NCBI GenBank assembly: GCA_003230965.1
Contig: QIHL01000030.1
Span: 1-10,104 of the forward strand
DNA length: 10,104 bases
Direction: 5' to 3'
Origin: Candidatus Magasanikiibacteriota bacterium
GTDB lineage: Bacteria; Patescibacteriota; Patescibacteriia; Magasanikbacterales; UBA922
Numbering within the stretch: position 1 is the first letter of the stretch; each line of letters starts with the position of its first letter. Below, in pieces: positions 1 through 6,350 of this stretch. Under the pieces are notes generated by a model. The model was not told where the DNA came from. It was given only the letters and a program-made list of their open reading frames with translations, and made no database searches. The position numbers were made by a program, and so were the translations under genes.

Positions 1-41
1 ATATTGGTCACCTCGGGTGTGGCGGCAGAGTAAGTATCCCA

Positions 42-68
42 CCACTCCGCCACTCTGTGGCGGAGTGG
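42..68. repeat. Perfect 12-bp inverted repeat, TCT loop
   Basis: CCACTCCGCCAC (42-53) and GTGGCGGAGTGG (57-68) are exact reverse complements around a three-base loop. The right arm shares bases 64-68 with the next stem, so both cannot form fully at once. A second GTGGCGG copy at 19-25 could also pair with 47-53. Confidence 0.85.
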
Positions 69-91
69 GGAACACACTCAGGTTCCCCACT
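64..91. repeat. Perfect 10-bp inverted repeat overlapping the preceding hairpin
   Basis: AGTGGGGAAC (64-73) pairs exactly with GTTCCCCACT (82-91) around an eight-base loop. It competes with the 42-68 hairpin for bases 64-68, giving a two-state arrangement of the kind seen in RNA switches. The 42-68 stem is longer and probably dominates, so actual switching is speculative. Confidence 0.8.
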
Positions 92-138
92 AAGGTGTCT
101 TGCTGCACCTCTTCATCCGTTCTAAAGGACGGTTGGCG

Positions 139-168
139 TTGTAGGGGCGGCATCAGCCACCCCTACAA
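139..168. repeat. REP-like palindrome of the GTAGGGG/CCCCTAC type
   Basis: TTGTAGGGG (139-147) pairs with CCCCTACAA (160-168). After a C/A mismatch, GGC (149-151) pairs with GCC (156-158) around an ATCA loop. From memory, GTAGGGGC...CCCCTAC palindromes recur as dispersed intergenic repeats in several bacterial groups. Whether this copy is dispersed in this genome cannot be told from one window. Confidence 0.6.
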
Positions 169-269
169 AGAATAGCTTATGATTGGCGTTTAGTACGTTA
201 TATAACGATAAGCGCCATAGGCACAGGACGCTCGTCCCAAAACTCTGTGTTTTTCAGAGAAAGGAGTTC

Positions 270-301
270 AGGCGTTCAGTAGTAATACTGAACGCCTTTT
301 T
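270..301 (+). terminator. Strong intrinsic terminator ending the structured region
   Basis: A perfect 12-bp stem, 270-281 with 286-297, closes on a GTAA loop (GNRA type) and runs directly into a T tract at 297-301. It separates upstream transcription from the glycan operon, whose first ATG is at 369. Because the T tract is on the plus strand, it implies that something upstream is transcribed left to right. Confidence 0.88.
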
Positions 302-337
302 CATTTTTAGAAAATTAGATTTTTTGATAGACGAAAC

Positions 338-356
338 TATAGTTTTCCTATATACT
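338..356 (+). promoter_or_regulatory. Candidate -10 elements for the glycan operon
   Basis: Two -10-like hexamers lie between the terminator and the first gene: TATAGT (338-343) and TATACT (351-356). The first would give a leader of about 18 bases, the second about 6 (nearly leaderless). Neither has a good -35: TTAGAT at 315-320 is 17 bases from the first, and TTGATA at 324-329 is 21 bases from the second. A promoter is expected here because the preceding terminator isolates the operon. Which hexamer is used is undecided. Confidence 0.45.
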
Positions 357-368
357 ACAAGCATTGAT

Positions 369-1781
369 ATGCACATTTCTGCGCCAAATTTTTTGGAGAA
401 TCTTGACAATAAATATACCTGGGCGTTTTTTGTTATTATAGCTATTTTGCTTGCTGGTATTATTTTTTTTGTTTCTCCAACTGCAGCAGCAGGTATTATA
501 TTATTGGCAGTCCTACTGTTTTTTGCTTTGCGTCCGCACGTTGCACTCTATGCGTTGGTTGTAGTTGGTTTTTTTCATGAATGGACTATTGATTTTTCTC
601 GCTATGTCTGGGCACGCGATATTCCATATTTGTCATCAGTGAGTGCACCATTTGTGGATATTGTAGCGATTCTTTTATTGCTGAGTATATTGATAGCATG
701 GTGGTTGTCAGTGATACGAGTGGGTGATTTGTGGTGTGCATTTAAAGAATCTCTTGGTGGTTGGTATAGTGTATTTCTTTTGAGCGGACTGGTTGCGTTA
801 TTTCTCTCTCCGACTTATCCACCAAGTATGATTAAATATTTATTGCGACCTATGCTTTTTGCATATATCTGTTTTGCTTGGTTGCCTGTTTTGTTAATTG
901 ATACAAAAAATACGCTAATTCGTGTGCTACATATTTGGTGGTGGCTTGGTCTTGCGATGTCAGTGTTTGGTTTTATTTCGTTATTTGTAACAACTGCAGG
1001 CAGGGGATGGCACGGTGCAGTGCCATTTGCTATTGGAAATTTTGTTCCACTTGGGACAAATCATAATTCATTGGCAGAACCTTTGGTGGCGATTGTACCT
1101 GTTGCAGTGTATATGGTATTCTTTGCACAAAAAAAATGGCGTCAGTGGTATCTAGCAGGCACATTATTTATTATCGCAATTACACTATTGACATTGTCTC
1201 GTGCAGCATGGATTGCTGTTGGTGCAGAATTGATTATTTTCTTTCTATCATATCGGCGTGAAGCGTTGCATTGGGTAAAGCAACAGAATAAACATTTTTT
1301 TATTGGGATTGTTGCAGTGTTTGTGCTCATAGTAGGCTACATGGGATTTTTTCTAAACTCACACGTGGTGTCAAGTTCTGATACTTCGCGTGTGGCAATG
1401 AATGACATAGCATTTTTTTTATTTGAACGTCATCCATGGTTCGGATACGGACCTGGTCAATTTATTGAACAGCTTGGTCAGACGTACGTATTCACGATTA
1501 ACTTTGGCGCACCACTTGATGCACACGGATTTTTACAAAAAATTGGTGTAGAAGAAGGTATCTTTGGTTTGATTACATTTTGCCTTTTTCTGGGTTTGGT
1601 TCTTTGGCGTGTCTATAGAGCAAGACACGAAGTAGATACTGTGCGACTGATTGAGTTATTGTTTTTAATGGTTCTTGGTGCAATTATATTTCAATTGTTT
1701 GATACGTCCTATTTTATCGCAAATATGTGGTTGCCAATTGGTGTATCATTGGCTGGAGTACGCGTACTTCGTACACGCTAG
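369..1781 (+). CDS. O-antigen ligase/polymerase-type membrane protein (Wzy_C-like)
   Basis: This 470-residue integral membrane protein has roughly 11-13 hydrophobic segments. In the Wzy_C/WaaL/PglL superfamily, such proteins use a lipid-linked glycan outside the membrane and either polymerise it or transfer it to an acceptor. Visible support: LTLSRAAW around residues 273-280, matching the family's SR-containing helix; Arg341 followed by HPWFGYGPGQF (355-365); and DAHGFLQKIGVEEG (384-397), which matches the H-containing loop before a final hydrophobic block, with His386 the likely functional histidine. The frame stays open upstream to a TTG at 183, but that extension would run through the terminator, so ATG 369 is chosen. 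There is no Shine-Dalgarno sequence. It is first in an operon with two glycosyltransferases, which supports glycan assembly. Ligase, polymerase and protein O-glycosyltransferase cannot be told apart here. Confidence 0.87.
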   Translation: MHISAPNFLENLDNKYTWAFFVIIAILLAGIIFFVSPTAAAGIILLAVLLFFALRPHVALYALVVVGFFHEWTIDFSRYVWARDIPYLSSVSAPFVDIVAILLLLSILIAWWLSVIRVGDLWCAFKESLGGWYSVFLLSGLVALFLSPTYPPSMIKYLLRPMLFAYICFAWLPVLLIDTKNTLIRVLHIWWWLGLAMSVFGFISLFVTTAGRGWHGAVPFAIGNFVPLGTNHNSLAEPLVAIVPVAVYMVFFAQKKWRQWYLAGTLFIIAITLLTLSRAAWIAVGAELIIFFLSYRREALHWVKQQNKHFFIGIVAVFVLIVGYMGFFLNSHVVSSSDTSRVAMNDIAFFLFERHPWFGYGPGQFIEQLGQTYVFTINFGAPLDAHGFLQKIGVEEGIFGLITFCLFLGLVLWRVYRARHEVDTVRLIELLFLMVLGAIIFQLFDTSYFIANMWLPIGVSLAGVRVLRTR

Positions 1782-1804
1782 AAATTTGCGATTAGATTTT
1801 TTTT

Positions 1805-2896
1805 ATGTCGCGTCCGATTCACATTGTCCATATTATTCCTACCCTTCATTTTGGTGGAGCAGAACGTTTTGTGATTGATTTGGCAAATGCAAGTACTGGT
1901 TCTGAGTTTCAGCATAGTATTATTGTTTTTTTTCACAATACACCGCTTGCTCAGCAACTCTCGCAAGTAGTTGACGTACATGTCGTTGAAAAATATGGAC
2001 AACTAAGTTTTAATTTATTTGGAAAGTTGGAGCGAAAATTAAAAGAAATTAGCGCTGATGTTGTACACACACATTTGTTTGGTGGCGATCTCTGGGGACG
2101 TGTTGCTGCAAGACGATTGAATGTACCAGTTATAACAACTGAGCATGCATTGGCAACAGATGTTGGTTGGTTCAAGACAAACGTAAAGCAGTGGTTAGTT
2201 GGTTTGTCTGATGTTTATGTTGCACCGTCACAGGCTATTTCTTCTTTTATTCATCATGAATACCATGTGCCAACTGAAAAGATACACGTCATTTATCATG
2301 GTGTACAATTGGATCGGTTCCAAAACATTTCACCACTTACATTTTCAGATACACTTCGCTTGCTTACGATTGGTCGTCTGGTATACGAAAAAGGGCAGGA
2401 TATTGGATTGTCCGCAGTGGCACGACTATCAGATATACCATTAAATTATCGTATTGTTGGATCAGGAAAAATGAAAGAACAATTAATTTTGCAGGCTGAC
2501 GTTCTTGGAATTGCTGATCATGTTATATTTGAGCATCCAATTACAGACATTCCACACGTGTTTGCTACATCAGATATACTGATTGTTCCATCACGTTCAG
2601 AAGGACTTGGATTGGTTGTCATTGAAGCTATGGCATCTGGGCGATTGGTTATTGGTACACGTACAGGTGGTATTCCAGAATTGATTCATGATCATACAAA
2701 TGGGATTCTTGTTGACACTGATGATCCTATTGATTTGGCTCGAGCAATTCGTTGGGCACACGAACATAAAAAAGAAGTTATGAAATTGGCAATACAAGCG
2801 AGAGTTGATGCTATTGCACAATATGGCTTGGACAAAATGGTAAAGAAGTATGAAGTAATATATAAAAGTTTGCTAGATAATAAAAAATTAAATTAG
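1805..2896 (+). CDS. GT4-family glycosyltransferase (GT-B fold)
   Basis: A 363-residue cytosolic or membrane-associated retaining glycosyltransferase, predicted to move a sugar from a nucleotide donor onto a growing lipid-linked glycan. The N-terminal domain (about 1-180) opens with an IIPTLHFGGAERF stretch (10-22), the glycine-rich acceptor-side loop of GT4. The C-terminal domain has IGRLVYEKG (189-197), with Arg191 and Lys196 as the usual donor-phosphate contacts, and the EX7E motif EGLGLVVIE (Glu266, Glu274), followed by a GGIPE segment (288-292). Length is typical of the family. The ATG is 23 bases after the previous stop and directly follows eight T residues, with no Shine-Dalgarno sequence. 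Donor sugar and linkage cannot be read from the sequence. Confidence 0.92.
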   Translation: MSRPIHIVHIIPTLHFGGAERFVIDLANASTGSEFQHSIIVFFHNTPLAQQLSQVVDVHVVEKYGQLSFNLFGKLERKLKEISADVVHTHLFGGDLWGRVAARRLNVPVITTEHALATDVGWFKTNVKQWLVGLSDVYVAPSQAISSFIHHEYHVPTEKIHVIYHGVQLDRFQNISPLTFSDTLRLLTIGRLVYEKGQDIGLSAVARLSDIPLNYRIVGSGKMKEQLILQADVLGIADHVIFEHPITDIPHVFATSDILIVPSRSEGLGLVVIEAMASGRLVIGTRTGGIPELIHDHTNGILVDTDDPIDLARAIRWAHEHKKEVMKLAIQARVDAIAQYGLDKMVKKYEVIYKSLLDNKKLN

Positions 2897-2907
2897 TTTA
2901 CTTATAT

Positions 2908-4143
2908 ATGACAATTTTACAAATACACAAATACTATTGGCATCGTGATGGTGCATCAAATTATATGTTATTTCTTTCTGATTTATTGGAAGCAGCTGGG
3001 AATACTGTTGTTCCTTTTTCAATGAAACAACCACAGACGTTGGATTCACAGTACGCAAAGTATTTTGTATCAGACATGGATCTTGCACATCCAGAGAATA
3101 TTGGGGTACTAAAAAAAATACAATCAGCTGGGCGTATGATTTATTCTGTACAAGCAAAGAAACAAATGCAATTACTTATAGATGACATTGGTCATGTTGA
3201 TGTTGCACATTTGCACAATATCTATCATCATATTTCTCCTTCAATCCTGCCAGTATTGAAAAAAGCTGGTGCGTCAATCGTGATGACTTTGCATGATTAC
3301 AAATTGATTTCACCAAATTATAGTTTGTTTCATCATGGCGAAATACATGAAGAAAATGCAACAGGTTGGTATATATCCTGTCTTGGGCAAAAATGTATGA
3401 AGGATTCATACACACAAAGTGCTGTAGTAACTGCAGAGATGATTTGGCATCACAAAATAATGAGATATTATGAGAGATATATTGATAAATTTATTACACC
3501 GAGTCAATATGTAATGGATATATGTATTCGGCATGGGTGGTCCAAAGAAAAATTTGTGCATATACCAAATCCGATTGATATGCGTGGATTTTCATTACAA
3601 GAACATGATGATGGATACGTTGCTTATGTTGGTCGTTTGTCAGAGGAGAAAGGTGTAAATGTATTGCTTGAGGCAATAAAGCAAACTCCAGATATTCAAT
3701 ATCGGATCGTAGGTGATGGACCAAAACGAGCGGAATTTGAGTCTTATGTAAAAAAAGAACAGATGACGAATGTGCACTTTGATGGATTTTTGAGTGGCGA
3801 TAAACTGAAAGTTGCTATTGCGAATGCTCGTGTGCTTGTAGTGCCATCCATTTGGTATGAAAATTATCCATACAGTGTTTTGGAACCAATGGCAATGGGA
3901 AAGATTGTGATTGGAAGCAACATCGGTGGTATTCCAGAACAACTTCCAGAGGCTTTGCTTTTTCCTCCGCATGACGCAGTAGCACTTGCTAAATGTATCA
4001 AACGATGGTACAATACCTCACTTTCTGATCGTTTGCAGATGGGTCACAAATTGCGAGAACGTGTTGAAAAAACTAATGATCCAGAAAAACATGTGCAAGC
4101 TATTGAAAAGCTATATCAAGAAGTTATGAAAGTAAAGAGATAA
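2908..4143 (+). CDS. GT4-family glycosyltransferase with a Cys-containing insert
   Basis: A 411-residue GT-B glycosyltransferase of family GT4, predicted to add a sugar in the cytosolic phase of glycan assembly. The N-terminal domain includes HLHNIYHHISPS (101-112) and TLHDYKLISPN (127-137). An insert at about 140-170 carries two cysteines (158 and 163), as in a GT4 subgroup that usually has more cysteines there, so metal binding is doubtful. The donor domain has VGRLSEEKG (241-249; Arg243, Lys248) and the EX7E motif ENYPYSVLE (Glu318, Glu326), followed by GGIPEQLP. The start is 11 bases after the previous stop, so it is surely co-transcribed. It is not a recent duplicate of the preceding GT4: similarity is limited to family motifs. 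Substrate unknown. Confidence 0.92.
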   Translation: MTILQIHKYYWHRDGASNYMLFLSDLLEAAGNTVVPFSMKQPQTLDSQYAKYFVSDMDLAHPENIGVLKKIQSAGRMIYSVQAKKQMQLLIDDIGHVDVAHLHNIYHHISPSILPVLKKAGASIVMTLHDYKLISPNYSLFHHGEIHEENATGWYISCLGQKCMKDSYTQSAVVTAEMIWHHKIMRYYERYIDKFITPSQYVMDICIRHGWSKEKFVHIPNPIDMRGFSLQEHDDGYVAYVGRLSEEKGVNVLLEAIKQTPDIQYRIVGDGPKRAEFESYVKKEQMTNVHFDGFLSGDKLKVAIANARVLVVPSIWYENYPYSVLEPMAMGKIVIGSNIGGIPEQLPEALLFPPHDAVALAKCIKRWYNTSLSDRLQMGHKLRERVEKTNDPEKHVQAIEKLYQEVMKVKR

Positions 4144-4155
4144 TATAACAAAAAG

Positions 4156-6231
4156 ATGATGAAACTATTTTACAACAATGCACACAAGTACAGGTCTCCA
4201 TGTGGGAGTGCTATATTTTTATTTTTTGTTATTCTTGTGGTAAGCATAAGTGTTGCTCCAGTTCTTGTTCATGCACAGACAACATCTACATCTTTTGTAC
4301 CTTCAGGTTCTTTTCCACGTTTGGCGAATTATTTTTTGCATTGGACAATGACGCCAGCACAGGCAAAACAATTATCAAAATGGGACATTGTTGTTTTGGA
4401 TATGGAGATGCAGCACACAGAGCCTAATTTAATCAGGCAGATGCATATTTGGAATCCAAATATTAAAATTTTAGTCTATATTACTCCAGAAGAAATTATA
4501 AAAAATGCCAACTCTTCATACAGTGTCATGCGTCAGCAGTTTGTGTCTGGTTTGTCACCAACGTGGTATCTGGTAAATAGTCAAGGTAAACAATTGAGTT
4601 GGTGGAACGGCACATGGTTGCTGGACGTTGGCAATAATGCTCCTATGGTAAATGGCGAACGATACAATCAATATCTGGTCAATTTTGTTTCGCATACACT
4701 TCTTGGAAGTGGACTATGGGACGGAGTTTTTTATGATAATTCGTGGGACAATATCACTTATTTTGCTGGCAAGGATATAGATATGAATCGCGATGGTATA
4801 AAAGATACTAATCCTGATCAGGCATGGCGGAATGGTATGAAATATATTTATGATCAAACTCGCACAGAGACTGGTGGAAAATATATAATTTTAGGCAATG
4901 GAATGATTACTACGTATATAAATAATCTGGATGGTGTACTGATAGAGAATTTTCAAAAGCAACCATGGTCGCAGGTGATGAATGTATATCAAACCTATGA
5001 ATCAAGGTCATTAAATAAGAATCCAATTGTGTTAATCAATTCCAATGGAGATAATTATAATGCTAAAAAGCAATATCAGCGTATGCGATATGGTCTAACC
5101 AGCGTATTACTCAATAACGGATACTATAGTTATGATTTTGGTGATACAGATCATGGACAGACGTGGCAGTATGACGAATATAGTGTTGATCTTGGAAACG
5201 CAAATAGTGTAGCATCATCAGAGCATAAGTATACAACATATAAGCCTGATGTATGGGAACGAACATTTGATCATGGGATTTCTCTAGTGAATAGTACTAA
5301 TCAAAGTACAACCGTATCACTTGGTGCTACCTATGAAAAAATTCATGGAGTTCAAGATCCTGCAGTAAATAATGGTGCTATTGTCTCAAACATAACATTG
5401 CGACCTAAAGATGGTTTGATACTGCTCAAAACTTTGAGTACACTTAATGATGTATTATTCCCCAATGGGTCTTTTGCAAGATTCCTTAGACCTGATGGTA
5501 GCCATGTTCGCAATGGTTTTTTTGTATTTGATAGTACCAAGTCTGGTGGCGATGAGATTGAACATATTGATTTGAATGGTAATGGTAGACGTGATCTGAT
5601 AGTTGTATCTGGGAATCAACTTAATGTTTGGCGCGATGATGGAGAGTTGTACATGCGTGTCTATCCGTATGGAGCAAACTATCATGGATCCATTCGTGTG
5701 GCTGTTGGTGATTTGAATGGTGATGGAAAAAAAGAAGTGTATGTAGCTCCAGCATCTGGTTATCCTGCACCGATTAAAGTCTATACATATTTTGGTGAGC
5801 AAGAGGGTGCTGGTTGGTATCCGTTTGGCAAAAAATATGCTGGTGGTTTTAGTCTGGCAGCAGGAAATGTTACTGGTGGAATGGGGCAAGAATTGGTGAT
5901 TGGTGCAGGTACTGGTGTGGCACCAACCGTGAGTGTATTTAATAATCAGTTTCAACAATTATACAAATGGAATGCTTTTGAACCCTCGTTTCGTGGCGGT
6001 ATTAGTGTTGCGACAGGTGATGTGAATGGTAATGGAAAGGATGAAATTATTGTTGGTGCAGGTCCTGGAAAGAAGCCACTTATTCGTATATTTAATGCAA
6101 AAGGTAACTTGCTTTATCCACAGATACAGGCATATAATTCATTCAATACACCTGGGATTCAAGTGGGTGCTGCAGATGTTGATTTTGATGGCAAAGCAGA
6201 CATAATCGGATATAGTACTGGTGTATTCTAG
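4156..6231 (+). CDS. Secreted putative glycoside hydrolase (GHL15-like) with five FG-GAP/VCBS-like repeats
   Basis: A 691-residue exported protein. The signal peptide has a hydrophobic core at about 19-37 and a likely cleavage after VHA (residue 40). Residues about 50-360 resemble hypothetical glycosyl hydrolase family 15, a TIM-barrel group. Candidate acidic catalytic residues are Asp194 in WDGVFYDN (188-195) and Glu264 in LDGVLIEN (258-265); LDV (156-158) matches another family strand. A DMNRDGIKD loop (209-217) looks like an EF-hand-type calcium site. A small beta domain follows (about 366-425). The C-terminus has five units of about 50 residues with Dx[ND]x[ND]G calcium loops at 472, 519, 622 and 674; the third (571-577) has lost its acidic residues. 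No anchor follows the last repeat. It starts 12 bases after the GT4 gene, so it is part of the glycan operon. Enzymatic activity is inferred. Confidence 0.82.
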   Translation: MMKLFYNNAHKYRSPCGSAIFLFFVILVVSISVAPVLVHAQTTSTSFVPSGSFPRLANYFLHWTMTPAQAKQLSKWDIVVLDMEMQHTEPNLIRQMHIWNPNIKILVYITPEEIIKNANSSYSVMRQQFVSGLSPTWYLVNSQGKQLSWWNGTWLLDVGNNAPMVNGERYNQYLVNFVSHTLLGSGLWDGVFYDNSWDNITYFAGKDIDMNRDGIKDTNPDQAWRNGMKYIYDQTRTETGGKYIILGNGMITTYINNLDGVLIENFQKQPWSQVMNVYQTYESRSLNKNPIVLINSNGDNYNAKKQYQRMRYGLTSVLLNNGYYSYDFGDTDHGQTWQYDEYSVDLGNANSVASSEHKYTTYKPDVWERTFDHGISLVNSTNQSTTVSLGATYEKIHGVQDPAVNNGAIVSNITLRPKDGLILLKTLSTLNDVLFPNGSFARFLRPDGSHVRNGFFVFDSTKSGGDEIEHIDLNGNGRRDLIVVSGNQLNVWRDDGELYMRVYPYGANYHGSIRVAVGDLNGDGKKEVYVAPASGYPAPIKVYTYFGEQEGAGWYPFGKKYAGGFSLAAGNVTGGMGQELVIGAGTGVAPTVSVFNNQFQQLYKWNAFEPSFRGGISVATGDVNGNGKDEIIVGAGPGKKPLIRIFNAKGNLLYPQIQAYNSFNTPGIQVGAADVDFDGKADIIGYSTGVF

Positions 6232-6267
6232 TCTTGAGAATAAATATTTTATTGAAAAAATAACGAC

Positions 6268-6304
6268 ATAAAAACTCCACTGATTTGAACAGTGGAGTTT
6301 TTAT
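6268..6304. terminator. Bidirectional intrinsic terminator between convergent units
   Basis: Left arm 6268-6282 pairs with right arm 6290-6304 (15 bp, core ACTCCACTG/CAGTGGAGT) around a seven-base loop. The A tract on the left and T tract on the right make it work from either strand. It lies 36 bases past the plus-strand operon's stop and 46 bases past the stop of the convergent glycosyltransferase gene, so one element serves both. Confidence 0.9.
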
Positions 6305-6350
6305 TTTGTGGTTATTTGGTACTGCTAAAATGATTGTATGAGTAGAACTA

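Larger units (their letters stand above)
1..301 (+). ncRNA. Unidentified structured non-coding region, candidate ncRNA (5' end may lie outside the window)
   Basis: Bases 1-368 hold no convincing gene. Hand-counted G+C is about 54% over bases 1-240, against about 38% in the neighbouring genes. The plus strand can form a succession of hairpins: 42-53/57-68 (12 bp), 64-73/82-91 (10 bp, exclusive with the first), 117-122/127-132 (TAAA loop, one G-U), 139-147/160-168 with an inner 149-151/156-158, 184-191/210-217 enclosing 196-199/204-207, 226-229/234-237, 243-247/255-259, and finally the terminator stem at 270-297. High G+C and dense pairing ending in a terminator fit a structured RNA gene or a long structured 3' end. 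I saw no signature of RNase P RNA, tmRNA, SRP RNA, 5S rRNA, a T-box or a tRNA. The alternative is a cluster of REP-like palindromes from an inactive element. The class is unknown and the transcribed strand is inferred only from the terminator. Confidence 0.42.

Noticed and set aside
2..175. Open frame entering from the left edge (57 codons, stop at 173)
   Set aside because: The translation is rich in Cys, Trp and Pro with no protein-like pattern, and it coincides with the palindromes. It is probably open by chance because the region is G+C-rich.
1..301. RNase P RNA, tmRNA, SRP RNA, 5S rRNA, T-box or tRNA
   Set aside because: None of the universally conserved cores of these RNAs was seen on the plus strand. 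A truncated or divergent member cannot be excluded without a covariance search.
183..368. 62-residue N-terminal extension of the ligase-like protein from a TTG start
   Set aside because: It would run through the terminator at 270-301 and translates to a basic sequence unlike the family. ATG 369 directly precedes the first hydrophobic block and follows -10-like elements.
463..470. T8 homopolymers within coding sequence as phase-variation switches
   Set aside because: Such runs are frequent in this AT-rich window and the host frames are intact, so there is no specific sign of slippage control.
5455..5958. 167-codon minus-strand open frame opposite the propeller repeats
   Set aside because: It lies wholly inside a convincing plus-strand gene, is rich in Thr, Ile and Cys from antisense reading of repeat codons, and shows no motif.
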